NCBI GenBank assembly: GCA_011523655.1
Contig: WTGH01000041.1
Location: forward strand, 24,436 to 88,435
Source: Rhodospirillaceae bacterium
Lineage (GTDB): Bacteria > Pseudomonadota > Alphaproteobacteria > Bin65
Length of the DNA: 64,000 bases
Reading direction: 5' to 3'
Position 1 is the stretch's first letter. Every line of letters begins with the position of its first letter. Of this stretch, positions 38,794-48,125 are shown in pieces. Under the pieces are notes generated by a model. It was not told the DNA's origin, did not search any database, and worked only from the letters and a program-made list of their open reading frames with translations. The translations under genes were made by a program, and so were the position numbers.

Positions 38794-38940
38794 GAATTAC
38801 CACTTTTTCGAACTTTACATTCGCGATAGTTGGATTCTATCCGCAAGAATTCGATCATGAGAGAAGAGTAGGGCCATCCTCGGCGACGCCGGCCCCCGGA
38901 CCTAAGCTCCCCGGATCGCCGTTGGGGCAGGTCGCTCCCT

Positions 38941-39109
38941 CCGGGGTGGACTGGGGTCCGCCGGCCGCGCTGGTCCTCTGCCGCCCGCTGCCTGGACCGT
39001 TATCGCCGGCAAGCCGGTCGTCCGCGAATCCCGGATCGCCGCGGTCGACTTGGGCCGGGCGCTCGCCGAACACCGCCGGCTGACGCGGGAGCTGATCGAC
39101 GGCCGGTAA
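38941..39109 (+). pseudogene. Duplicated, frameshifted 3' end of the amidohydrolase gene
   Basis: This stretch matches 36691-36866 with about 14 mismatches and one 7-base deletion by eye. The frame after the deletion still reads WTVIAGKPVVRESRIAAVDL and ends ALAEHRRLTRELIDGR then TAA. There is no upstream part of the gene, so it is a fragment. It flanks the hipA-fusion gene on the side opposite the intact gene, giving a hipA locus between two imperfect direct repeats. Confidence 0.85.
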
Positions 39110-39832
39110 ACGATCCGGCACTCAAATTTCGAAAATTCTATCGCTGACCAGGCAGCACGGGTACTCCCTCCGGCGGCGCGAAGGATCCGGTAGAAAGGAA
39201 GGATCGCCGCCCCGGAAATGCCAATAGTGCGATCCCGGATTTGGTCCGGGCGATTTCCGTCACGAATTTCCAAGTCATTGTGTCGATCCGGAAAATACGT
39301 TCTCAGGAAAACATTGGACCAGAAACGCGAGATCGGTCATCGAACCGAATGCGGAACTTTTCAATATTGAGACAGCTTCCGGCGAAGTTCGGCAATAGAT
39401 GTTTCATCAGTCCGCGGGATGTTGTTCAGCGCCCGGTTTTGACCCGCGGGGCCACGAGAATGCAATAAGATAAATGCCCGTCGGCGATCAACCTGCACAC
39501 CGGTCAACCCCCCGTCCTCTGTCACCCGATAGCGCGGATCGCGACGCCGTTTGAAGACCGGGTCGGCGTTGACATCCTAGCGGCATTTGACCTGCTACAC
39601 CGAAACGTCCGGCGCAAAGGCGTGTTCCGCAATCCGGCGCGTCTCTTTCTTGGACCGGAACCGGCGTACACGGCGCGGCGCGGCAACCCGCCCTCCGATC
39701 GGTGCCCATCAACCGATAGTAGAGACTGTCGATCTCCCGACCGGCACCATCGGAGACTGCGGATTTGTGCAGATTTTCCAAAAAATGCGGCCGCGCAGGA
39801 CGTCTACTTCAGGTCTGGTGGCCAATCCCGCC
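39110..39832. other. 720-base relic region
   Basis: Lower GC than the flanks. Short open frames are present on both strands (for example minus 39488-39781), but none has a ribosome site, coherent codon use or a recognisable family. The appearance is of decayed coding DNA between the amidohydrolase fragment and dcmR. I could not name the ancestor. Confidence 0.5.
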
Positions 39833-40600
39833 TTATGACGACAGAAAACGGGAAAGCGGATAGTTGAAAGTGTCTTCATGACATTTCAATGCGTTCAGCA
39901 CAGCGGGGCCGGAAAATTCGCGTACATCATACTGGCAAACGCTTACGAGCGGAAACCGGTGGCCAATCTCATGGTTGAAGCGCCTTTCATACGCGAATAA
40001 TTCGTCATTGGTCATTCCAAGACGCAGGCACCATGTCATATCGCCGAGCAGCCGAAATTTGCGCCGGCCGGCGCGGCTCATCAGGAATATGTTACGCTCG
40101 ACGAATCGGCACATGGCTTCGCCGTCGGGTATGCCGGGGCTCAGGATCAATTGGCCGCTATCGATTGCCTGCGCCACGCCCTCCCAAGCCTCTTCTATAT
40201 GACCGAGAATTTCATCTCTGACTGCATCTGCGGCAATCAGAAAGCACGCATCGCCGTCGCGTAAACCGTCGGAAAGGAACGGGACGGACCATTTGAGTCT
40301 GCCGAGATCGTTCTCATATAATGTGCATATGTGCCTGCCATATTCGATGGCAATGCCTTCAAGCAGGAGTTCGGCCGGCCGGCTGACGGCTTGTGAAGAA
40401 ACCGAAGGCGATTCGCGGTTTTCAAGAAAGGAAATCAGGTCGTCGCGCCGGAACCGACGTTCCCGCTTGGCCCCTAAACGCATGCACGGCAGTTGACCTG
40501 AATTCGTCCAGCGCCGCAACGACGCTTCGCTGACTTTCAGCATTGCTGCGGCTTCTTTGATATTCAGCAGTTCCGATTCCTGTTCAGGCGGTATTTTCAT
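39833..40600 (-). CDS. dcmR: DcmR-like regulator: helix-turn-helix plus MEDS sensory domain
   Basis: A 255-residue protein. Residues about 10-62 form an excisionase/MerR-type helix-turn-helix (LLNIKEAAAMLKVSEASLRRWTNSGQLPC ... RRFRRDDLISFL). Residues about 75-255 match the MEDS (DcmR sensory) domain: HICTLYENDLGRLKWSVPFL SDGLRDGDACFLIAADAVRD and LSPGIPDGEAMCRFVERNIF. This domain was named for DcmR, the repressor of dichloromethane dehalogenase. It is divergent from a gene encoding a DcmA-like protein, the same arrangement as in methylotrophs. The base composition is lower in GC than its neighbours. An alternative start at 40642 would add 14 residues. Confidence 0.85.
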   Translation of the reverse strand: MKIPPEQESELLNIKEAAAMLKVSEASLRRWTNSGQLPCMRLGAKRERRFRRDDLISFLENRESPSVSSQAVSRPAELLLEGIAIEYGRHICTLYENDLGRLKWSVPFLSDGLRDGDACFLIAADAVRDEILGHIEEAWEGVAQAIDSGQLILSPGIPDGEAMCRFVERNIFLMSRAGRRKFRLLGDMTWCLRLGMTNDELFAYERRFNHEIGHRFPLVSVCQYDVREFSGPAVLNALKCHEDTFNYPLSRFLSS

Positions 40601-41149
40601 CGGGAAGTCCCTGTCAGGTGGATTGTCGGCGCAAAACTGCAAGAATTCCTGAGAACTGCGGTTCCGACCTGTCCCCGGCGATCGGTCCGGTTCGAAAGTT
40701 AGGGCATCGACGACTTCCCGGCCAGTTCGGCATGACGGTTGCCTCCGGACCCGGCGGTTCGCAGCCCGCGCCCCTGCGCAGTCGCGCGGCGTTGCAATGG
40801 CCCGCCGGGATTCGATGAGAACCCGGGCCCCCCGAGAGCGAAGAAGACCTCCCCGTCCAAGAGCCCGTGGCGCGGCCGCGCGTTTGAACTCTCAATGCAC
40901 CCGTTCGCCCGATGTCTCTTGCCCGGTCGTCGTCAAGCGCATCCCATTTCTACTATGCAAATATATATTTTCATATCTTTTGATATATTTTTTTGACACG
41001 GAATCTCTCAATGCGGTAGCTTTCGCCGAACCGGGAATGTCCGGTCGGCTGCGGAGACGCTCGCTCGACCGGCCATACTGAGCGGGCACAAAATTCAGAA
41101 CGGATTTCCCGAAACCCGGCGCCCGCTCTCCAACAAGGAGGAGATACCC
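40601..41149. other. dcmR-dcmA divergent control region
   Basis: 549 bases, AT-rich near 40955-40995. It holds the dcmA promoter, and a direct repeat: GAACTCTCAATGCA (40888-40901) and GAATCTCTCAATGCGG (41001-41016), the second overlapping the dcmA promoter. In the methylotroph locus near-identical 12-base sequences at the promoters are known, so an operator role is plausible. No small gene seen. Confidence 0.5.
40993..41022 (+). promoter_or_regulatory. Promoter of the dcmA-like gene
   Basis: TTGACA (40993-40998), 18-base spacer, TAGCTT (41017-41022). The repeat GAATCTCTCAATGCGG fills the spacer, so a repressor bound there would block polymerase. Leader to the ATG at 41150 is about 120 bases and includes the ribosome site AAGGAGGAG. 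Confidence 0.55.
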
Positions 41150-41962
41150 ATGAGCTCAAAAGTCCGTCTATTGCACCACCCCGCCTCGCAACCGTGCCGC
41201 ACGGCGCTTCAATTCCTGGTCGAGAACGACATTCCCCATGAGGAGGAAGTCGTCGATATCACGACAAATATCAATGAACGGCAGGATTTCAGGGATGAAT
41301 ACAACCCCACCGGACAGGTGCCCATCCTGTGCGATGGCGATCTGAGGGTCTGGGAAAACGTCGCGATCGGCCGTTACCTGAACGAGAAATACGACTGCCC
41401 CAGCCACTGGTTCGGAGGCACGCTGGAGGCACGAACGCGCGTCAACATGTTCGTGCAATGGTATGCCTACACGCTCAGGCTCGGCGGCGGCGCGTTCCAC
41501 TGGACCATCTTCGCGCCGATGATCTACGGCGCCGACAAGGATTTCACCGCCGAAGTACGCAAGGGCAAGCATGTCCTGTACGAGGCGATGGATCTGCTTG
41601 AGAACTACTGGCTCAAGGACACCGGGTATCTCTGCGGCAACGAAATTACCTACGGCGATCTGGCTGCGTTCCATGAGTTCGTGTCTCACGCGGCGGGCAA
41701 CATCATCCCCGACACGGTCTGGAACAAGCATCCCAAGGTCAAGGACTGGTTCGAGCGGCTTTCGGAGCGTCCGGCCGCCAAGCAGGTGAGCGAATGGCAG
41801 TACGAGACGATCCGCCAGGTTATGGCAGGCGAGATCGAAGTAACCTTCAACCGCAGGACGGCTGTCCTGAAGGGCACCGAAGCCCATGGCGGCCACAATA
41901 CCGGACTCGTCCACCTTGGCGAAAAGGGTGACTATATCGCAGAGGTAGAGTCCGCGTCCTGA
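41150..41962 (+). CDS. dcmA: Dichloromethane dehalogenase-like glutathione S-transferase
   Basis: A 270-residue theta-class GST. Remembered sequences of DcmA from Methylophilus and Methylobacterium share almost every block: HHPASQPCR near the N-terminus with the catalytic Ser13, VVDITTNINERQDFRDEYNP TGQVPILCDGD, WYAYTLRLGGGAFHWTIFAP MIYG, LCGNEITYGDLAAFHEFVSHAAG and RRTAVLKGTE. The Ser at residue 13 (Ser12 without Met) activates glutathione, and the GAFHW segment lines the dihalomethane pocket. The enzyme converts CH2Cl2 and GSH to formaldehyde and 2 HCl. A strong AAGGAGGAG ribosome site precedes ATG 41150. Paired with the DcmR-like regulator, divergently. Whether dichloromethane is the true substrate is not certain. 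Confidence 0.88.
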   Translation: MSSKVRLLHHPASQPCRTALQFLVENDIPHEEEVVDITTNINERQDFRDEYNPTGQVPILCDGDLRVWENVAIGRYLNEKYDCPSHWFGGTLEARTRVNMFVQWYAYTLRLGGGAFHWTIFAPMIYGADKDFTAEVRKGKHVLYEAMDLLENYWLKDTGYLCGNEITYGDLAAFHEFVSHAAGNIIPDTVWNKHPKVKDWFERLSERPAAKQVSEWQYETIRQVMAGEIEVTFNRRTAVLKGTEAHGGHNTGLVHLGEKGDYIAEVESAS

Positions 41963-42173
41963 CTCCGGTTCGAGTGAAACGAGGCAGGAAACCGCTCTGC
42001 AGGATCGGGCGGTTTCCTGCCCATATCCCAGCCGGACCCGACTCCCAGGCCCGCACGGCATGTAATCCGTCGACGGCGTCGAACCCGCCGCTATTCGTCA
42101 TCCTGCAGATCGCCGGGGAGAGCCGTTCGCCTCGCCCGCAGCCGCGCGCCCCGAGATTTCCGCCCCAAGGGGC

Positions 42174-42203
42174 TTGAAACGGCAGCGCCGATGCCCATAT
42201 ACA
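42174..42203 (+). promoter_or_regulatory. dps promoter
   Basis: TTGAAA (42174-42179), 18-base spacer, TATACA (42198-42203). An inverted repeat just downstream (42210-42226) sits at the expected transcription start. Confidence 0.45.
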
Positions 42204-42209
42204 GTTTAT

Positions 42210-42226
42210 CTTAGAATTATTCCAAT
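42210..42226. promoter_or_regulatory. Irr/ICE-type iron box candidate before dps
   Basis: CTTAGAATTATTCCAAT, an imperfect palindrome with TTAGAA/TTCCAA arms, resembles the Irr box (TTTAGAA-n3-TTCTAAA) of alphaproteobacteria, which controls iron storage genes. Placed at the start point of a predicted dps promoter, it would repress dps when iron is scarce. The right arm deviates at one position. Confidence 0.45.
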
Positions 42227-42242
42227 CTTGGAGCATCCCCGC

Positions 42243-42710
42243 ATGAAGATCGATATCGGCATCGACGACGAATCCCGCCGGGAGATCGCCGGCGGCCTGT
42301 CCCGGCTGCTGGCCGACACCTACACGCTCTATCTGAAGACCCACAATTTCCACTGGAACGTGACCGGCCCGATGTTCAACACGCTGCACCTGATGTTCGA
42401 GCAGCAATACACCGAGCTCGCGACCGCGGTGGACGAGATCGCCGAACGCATCCGGGCGCTGGGCGAGCCGGCGCCGGGCAGCTATTCGCAATATGCCGCG
42501 CTGAGCTCGATCGGCGAGGAGACCGGTGTGCCGTCGGCCGAGGACATGATCCGGCAGCTCGTGGCGGACCAGGAGGCCGTCGTCCGCACGGCCCGCTCGG
42601 TCTTCCCGGCGGCCGAGGCGGCGAGCGACGAGCCGACCGCCGACCTGCTGACCCAGCGCATGCAGGTCCACGAGAAGACCGCCTGGATGCTGCGCAGCAT
42701 GGTGTCGTAG
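42243..42710 (+). CDS. dps: Dps-family ferritin-like protein
   Basis: A 155-residue mini-ferritin. The inter-subunit ferroxidase ligands are in [13 protein letters not shown] (His) and [22 protein letters not shown] (Asp/Glu), the Dps signature; the last helix is [16 protein letters not shown]. Dodecamers oxidise Fe2+ with H2O2 and shield DNA. Start ATG 42243 follows CTTGGAGCATCCCCGC, with a GGAG site. The candidate iron box upstream suggests Irr control. It lies outside the lower-GC dcm region. Confidence 0.92.
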   Translation: MKIDIGIDDESRREIAGGLSRLLADTYTLYLKTHNFHWNVTGPMFNTLHLMFEQQYTELATAVDEIAERIRALGEPAPGSYSQYAALSSIGEETGVPSAEDMIRQLVADQEAVVRTARSVFPAAEAASDEPTADLLTQRMQVHEKTAWMLRSMVS

Positions 42711-42711
42711 G

Positions 42712-44307
42712 TCAGGGCGCGGCCGCGCGCGCCGCCTCCATCGCCTTGAGGCCGAGCTTGTTGATCTTGCCGGGGCCGGTCTTGGGCAGGGCTTCGACGA
42801 TGCGGACGATCTTGGGCCGCTTGTATTTCGCCAGGTTGGCCTCGGCGTGGCGCAGCAGGTCCTCGACGCCGGCCTCCGCGCCGGGCTGCAGGGCGAGATA
42901 GACGCACACGGCCTCGCCGAGGAAATCGTCGGGCACGGCGATGGCGGCGGCTTCGGCGACGGCCGGATGGCTCATCATCACCTCGTCGACCTCGCGCGGA
43001 TAGACGTTGAAGCCGCCGACCAGGATCATCTCCTTCTTGCGGTCGACCAGGAACAGGTAGCCGTCCTCGTCCAGGTACCCGACGTCGCCGGTGTAGAGCC
43101 AGCCGTCGCGGATCGCCTCGGCGGTCTCTTCCGGCCGGTTGCGGTAGCCGATGGTGAACTGGGGGCCGCGCAGCCGGACCTCGCCGCGCTCGCCGACCGG
43201 CATGACCTGCTCTCCGGTTTCCAGGTCGACGATCTCGATCCGGGTCTCGGGCGGCACCGCGCCGACCGACATACGCTTCCTGGTCCCGTGGGTCGGGTTG
43301 AGGCAGATCGGCGCGCCCTCCGACATGCCGTAGCCTTCCATGATCTCGTTGCCGGTGCGCGCGTGCCAGCGCTCGAGCAGGTCGGCCGGGAGGGGAGAGC
43401 CGCCGCCCATGCTGTGGCGCAGCGCGCTGAGGTCGGCGTCCGCGATCGCCTCCGAGCCGAGCAGGCCGAGGAAGATCGCCGCCGGCCCGCCGGCGAAGAC
43501 GGTGACGCGATGCCGGACCAGTTCGCCGATCACGAGGTCCGGCCGGTATTGCGGCACGATCACCATGGTCGCCCGGATGTAGAGCGGGAAGACCAGGGTG
43601 AAATCGTGGCCCCAGATATGGAACATCGGCGCGACGTTCAGCACGGTCTCGCCGCCATATTCCAGTTGCCACATGGTGCGGGTCTGGCGGCAGAAGAAAT
43701 CGAGCGAACTGTGGACGTGCTCGGCGCCCTTGGGCAGGCCGGTCGTGCCGCCGGTGAAGAACATCAGGCAGCGGTCCTCGGGCCGCGGCCGCTCCTCCGG
43801 CAGCGACAGGCTTTCGTCCGCCGCCCAGCGCCAGATGTCGATGCCGCCGTCGCCGACGGTCAGCAGGTCCGGCCCCCCGTCCTTCGGCCCCCCGTCCTCC
43901 GGCCCGGCGCCGGCAAGCGCCCGGAGCCGGTCCGCGAAGGGCGGCGAACAGGCGATCGCCGCGGGCTCGACATCGGCGATCAGCCGGTCGAGTTCGCGGT
44001 CGGTATAGCCCGGGTTGAGCGGCGCGGTCTGCATGCGCGCCGCATAGGCGCCCATCAGGGCGACTGCGGTCTCGATCCCGTTGCCCATGACCATCGCGAT
44101 GCGGTCGCCCGGCGCGTAGCGCTCCGCCAGGCGATGCGCCATGCCGGCGACGGCCCGGCGGTATTCGGCGAAGGTGAGCTGCCGGTCCCCGCAGATCAGC
44201 GCCGTGCGGTCCGGTTCCAGTTCGGCGGCGGCGTCCAGCGCATCGACGACGGTCCGATAGCGCGGGTCGCCCTCGACGTAATCGAAGTGCGGATAGCCGG
44301 GTTTCAT
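42712..44307 (-). CDS. AMP-dependent acyl-CoA synthetase
   Basis: A 531-residue adenylate-forming enzyme. ATP-binding P-loop FFTGGTTGLPKG, core EGYGMSEGAP, GWLYTGDVGYLDEDGYLFLV DRKKEMILVGGFNVYPREVDE (A8 hinge) and the C-terminal lysine in LPKTGPGKINK are all present. This order is typical of medium/long-chain and aryl acyl-CoA ligases that make acyl-AMP then acyl-CoA. An EDGGPKDGGPD insertion at about residue 140 is low-complexity. Start ATG 44307 follows AGGAAGGTTGCGCCGTG. Convergent with dps (1-base gap), and upstream of the liv operon on the same strand but separated by a repeat. Substrate unknown. Confidence 0.9.
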   Translation of the reverse strand: MKPGYPHFDYVEGDPRYRTVVDALDAAAELEPDRTALICGDRQLTFAEYRRAVAGMAHRLAERYAPGDRIAMVMGNGIETAVALMGAYAARMQTAPLNPGYTDRELDRLIADVEPAAIACSPPFADRLRALAGAGPEDGGPKDGGPDLLTVGDGGIDIWRWAADESLSLPEERPRPEDRCLMFFTGGTTGLPKGAEHVHSSLDFFCRQTRTMWQLEYGGETVLNVAPMFHIWGHDFTLVFPLYIRATMVIVPQYRPDLVIGELVRHRVTVFAGGPAAIFLGLLGSEAIADADLSALRHSMGGGSPLPADLLERWHARTGNEIMEGYGMSEGAPICLNPTHGTRKRMSVGAVPPETRIEIVDLETGEQVMPVGERGEVRLRGPQFTIGYRNRPEETAEAIRDGWLYTGDVGYLDEDGYLFLVDRKKEMILVGGFNVYPREVDEVMMSHPAVAEAAAIAVPDDFLGEAVCVYLALQPGAEAGVEDLLRHAEANLAKYKRPKIVRIVEALPKTGPGKINKLGLKAMEAARAAAP

Positions 44308-44667
44308 CACGGCGCAACCTTCCTGCAGTTCGGCCCGAATATGCGGCGACCCCGTCGGGTTTGCCAAGCCCGTCCGCGCCGCCGCTCCCGCAAACACCGC
44401 TCGTTCGCCGACGGCTAAAAAAGTTACCGACCTTGCCGCCCCGGACCCCGATCCGGGTCCTTCGATACGCCCCGGCCGGGGGCCGGGGCTACTCAGGATG
44501 AGGGTGTAGGGAGTGAACTCATCACACATTACCCTCATCCCGAGTAGGCGCGCGCCAGCGCGCCGTATCGAGGGGCGCCCCGGATATCCGCTGCGCTCCG
44601 TCAGGGGCGGGTTCCCGGTCGCCGGCTCTATCGGGCTGCCTGAGAAACCAACCGCGGCATTCAGGCG
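44308..44667. other. 360-base gap containing the dispersed repeat
   Basis: Apart from the palindromic repeat at 44458-44580, nothing is seen. Part of it must hold the acyl-CoA synthetase promoter (minus strand) and the end of the liv transcript. Confidence 0.5.
44458..44580. repeat. Dispersed palindromic repeat, copy 2
   Basis: The left arm (44458-44504) has CCTTCGATACGCCCCGG and GGGGCTACTCAGGATGAGGG; the right arm (44532-44580) has CCCTCATCCCGAGTAGG and GCGCCGTATCGAGGGGC. It matches the copy at 13394-13506 arm by arm with a different middle, so the arms are the conserved part of the element. Confidence 0.82.
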
Positions 44668-45371
<704 letters not shown>

Positions 45372-45375
<4 letters not shown>

Positions 45376-46097
45376 AGGTCCTGGTCCCCGAGATAGCATT
45401 CCAGCACCGCCGGATCGCGCACGATCCGCTCGGGCGCACCCTCGCTGATCTTCTCGCCGTGATGCAGCACGGTGATGTGCTCCGACAGCGCCATCACGGC
45501 GCGCATGACATGCTCGATCAGCAGGATGGTGAGCCCGGTATCGTCGCGCAGCCGGCGCAGGGTCGCCACCATGCGGTCGGTCTCCGAGGGCCGCAGGCCG
45601 GCCATCACCTCGTCGAGCAGCAGCAGGCGCGGGCCGGTCGCCAGCGCCCGGGCGACCTCCAGGCGCTTGCGGTCGGGCAGGGTCAGGTTGGCGGCGTGCT
45701 GGGCGGCCCGGGTATCGAGTTCGAGCAGTTCGAGGAAACCGCGCGCCGCCGCCGTGGCTTCCGCGACGGTGCCGGCGCCGTGCAAGGCCGCGACCGTGAC
45801 ATTTTCCAGCACCGTCATCTGGGCGAAAGGCTTGACGATCTGGAAGGTGCGGCCGATCCCGGCGTGGCAGATTTCGTCCGGCCGCCGGCCGGTGATGTCG
45901 GCGCCGTCCAGCTGGACCGATCCGTCGTCCGGGCGGAACACGCCGGCGATCACGTTGAACAGGGTCGTCTTGCCGGCGCCGTTCGGCCCGATCAGGGCGG
46001 CGATTTCGCGCTCCGACACCTCGAAGGAGACGTTGTTCAACGCCAGCAGGCCGCGGAAGCTCTTGCTCACGCCGTCGACCCGGAGCAGCGCGGCCAT
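45372..46097 (-). CDS. livG: Branched-chain amino acid-type ABC transporter ATPase LivG
   Basis: A 241-residue ATPase: Walker [55 protein letters not shown], typical of LivG; Walker B LLLDEVMAGL; C-terminal YLGDQDL in place of the usual YLG. The signature helix reads LTLPDRKRLEVARAL rather than LSGGQ, a variant common in LivG. ATG 46097 starts MAALLRVDGVSKSF. Pairs with LivF. Confidence 0.93.
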
Positions 46098-46102
46098 GCC
46101 GC

Positions 46103-47149
46103 TCAGCCCTCCGCCCCGGGCCGCGTCAGGCGCAGCCGGGCGCACACCCAGGGCCACAGCCCCTTCGGCTTGAACAGCACGATCAGCACGACGATGAAGC
46201 CCCAGATCAGCAGCTTCAGCCCGTCCAGCTTGATCTGCGGATCGATGACGTCCCAGTGTTTCAGCAGGTCGATCGCCTCGGTCACGATCTCGCCCAGCGG
46301 CGTCAGGATGAAGGTGCCGAAAATCGGGCCGAACAGGGTGCCGACCCCGCCGACGATGGAGCCGAGCGTGGCCTCGATGGAGCGCTCGATGTTGAACACG
46401 ATCTCCGGGAACAGGCTGTTCTGGTAGAAGGCGTAGAAGACGCCCGCCACGCCCGCCATGCCGGACGAGATCGCCACCGCGTACATCTTGTAGCGCAGGA
46501 TGTTGACGCCCAGCGCCTGGGCGGCCTCGGCATCGTCGCGGATCGCCTGCCAGTAGTAGCCGAGCCGGCTGCGCAGCAGGAAACGGCACAGGACGAGCGC
46601 GCCCAGGGCCAGCGCCATGATGAGATAGTAGTACATCTCCGGTGCGCCGCGCAGGTTCGCCAGGTCGATGCCGTGCCGGTCCGCCTCCGACACCTTCAGG
46701 AAGAAGCCCTCGGTGGCGCCGAGCCACGGCACATGGTCGATCACGATGCGCACGAATTCGGCAAAGGCGATGGTGAGCAGCGCGAAATAGACCCCGCCGA
46801 TGGCGAAGCGGAAACCCAGATAGCCGATGAGCAGCCCCATCAGGACCGCCAGACCGACCGCCGGCACGATGCCGACGACCGGCGGCAGGCCGATGGCCGC
46901 GAACAGGTAGGCCGCGGTGTAGGCGCCGATGCCGACGAACAGGGCGTGGCCGATCGAGAGCAGCCCGGCGAAGCCGAGCATCAGGTTCCAGGACTGGCCG
47001 ATCAGCGCCAGGTAGAAGACGGTGATGGCGACCGTCATGACATAGGACCCGCCCCAGAACGGCAGCAGCAGGAGCAGCAGCAGGAACGCCCCGCCGAGCC
47101 AGAGCCCGGCCGGCGAAAGCGGACCGAAGAAACGGCGGACCGGCGTCAT
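46103..47149 (-). CDS. livM: Branched-chain amino acid-type ABC permease LivM
   Basis: A 348-residue inner-membrane permease with about ten helices. LALIGQSWNLMLGFAGLLSIGHALFVGIGAY and the ATPase-contact loop region AIRDDAEAAQALGVNILRYK match LivM. C-terminal KPKGLWPWVCARLRL is cytosolic. ATG 47149 overlaps the livH stop by four bases. Partner of LivH. Confidence 0.93.
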   Translation of the reverse strand: MTPVRRFFGPLSPAGLWLGGAFLLLLLLLPFWGGSYVMTVAITVFYLALIGQSWNLMLGFAGLLSIGHALFVGIGAYTAAYLFAAIGLPPVVGIVPAVGLAVLMGLLIGYLGFRFAIGGVYFALLTIAFAEFVRIVIDHVPWLGATEGFFLKVSEADRHGIDLANLRGAPEMYYYLIMALALGALVLCRFLLRSRLGYYWQAIRDDAEAAQALGVNILRYKMYAVAISSGMAGVAGVFYAFYQNSLFPEIVFNIERSIEATLGSIVGGVGTLFGPIFGTFILTPLGEIVTEAIDLLKHWDVIDPQIKLDGLKLLIWGFIVVLIVLFKPKGLWPWVCARLRLTRPGAEG

Positions 47150-48018
47150 CGGACGGCCTTGCCCAGCAGGCCCTGGGGCCGCAGCAGCAGGATCAGGATC
47201 AGCAGGCCGAAGCTGAAGGCGGTCTTCATCGACGGTTGGAACAGGACCGCCGCAAGGGCTTCCGACACCCCGATCAGGATGCCGCCGACCAGCGCGCCGA
47301 ACAGGCTGCCGAGGCCGCCGATGATGACGATCACGAAGGCGAGCAGCGTGTAGCCCGGCGCCAGGTAGGGATGGACCTCGAACAGCAGCAGGATGATCGC
47401 GCCGGCCGCGCCGAGGCAGGCCGCGCCGATGCCGAAGGTGAGCGCATAGAGCCGGCTGACGTTGAGGCCGACGACCTGCGCCCCCATGCGGTTGTCGGCG
47501 CAGGCGCGGATCGCCTTGCCGGTCGCGGTGTATTTGAAGAAGGCGAGCAGCAGGGAGGCGACGATGACGGCACCGATCGCCGCGAACATCTTGGGATAGT
47601 CGATAATCAGCTCGCCGACCGCGAAGCTGTCCCACGCATAATCGACTTCCACGCCCTGGGCGTCCGGCCCGAAGACCAGCAGCAGGGCGCTGACGATCAT
47701 GATCGCAATGGCGGCCAGCAGCAGGAACTGCATGTGCTCCGGCAGGTGCGAGACCCGGCTGACCACGACAAGCTGCAGGACGTATCCGAAGCCGAACATG
47801 AGCGCCGCCGCCAGCGGCACCGACAGCAGCGGGTCCAGCCCGAGCCAGCGGAACATCAGCAGCGCAAAGAACATGCCCATGACCATGATCTCGCCATGGG
47901 CGAAGTTGACGATGCGGATGACGCCGAAGATGACCGAAAGGCCGAGCGCGCTGAGGCCGTAGACCAACCCGATCAGCAGACCGCTCGCGACCGCATTGGC
48001 CAGGGTCCAGAAATCCAA
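47146..48018 (-). CDS. livH: Branched-chain amino acid-type ABC permease LivH
   Basis: A 290-residue permease. YGLSALGLSVIFGVIRIVNF AHGEIMVMGMFF, RACADNRMGAQVVGLNVSRLY (ATPase-contact loop) and GGLGSLFGALVGGILIGV are family blocks. The start is most likely TTG at 48018, with GGGGGA upstream, because the family begins right at DFWTLANAVASGLLIGL; the longer frame belongs to the neighbour. Stop overlaps the livM start. Confidence 0.9.
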   Translation of the reverse strand: MDFWTLANAVASGLLIGLVYGLSALGLSVIFGVIRIVNFAHGEIMVMGMFFALLMFRWLGLDPLLSVPLAAALMFGFGYVLQLVVVSRVSHLPEHMQFLLLAAIAIMIVSALLLVFGPDAQGVEVDYAWDSFAVGELIIDYPKMFAAIGAVIVASLLLAFFKYTATGKAIRACADNRMGAQVVGLNVSRLYALTFGIGAACLGAAGAIILLLFEVHPYLAPGYTLLAFVIVIIGGLGSLFGALVGGILIGVSEALAAVLFQPSMKTAFSFGLLILILLLRPQGLLGKAVR

Positions 48019-48125
48019 GTCAGAGTCCCCCGACCCGGCCCAAGGGGAGAGCAGACCGGGTTTCGCGTGCCGTCCCGCCGCCCGCGCCGGCGTGTTTTGC
48101 AGCCGGCGGGGGCGGTTGCAGCCTG

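Noticed and set aside
39488..39781. A 97-codon minus-strand frame in the relic region
   Set aside because: No ribosome site, no family and frame coherence is lost on either side; treated as decayed DNA.
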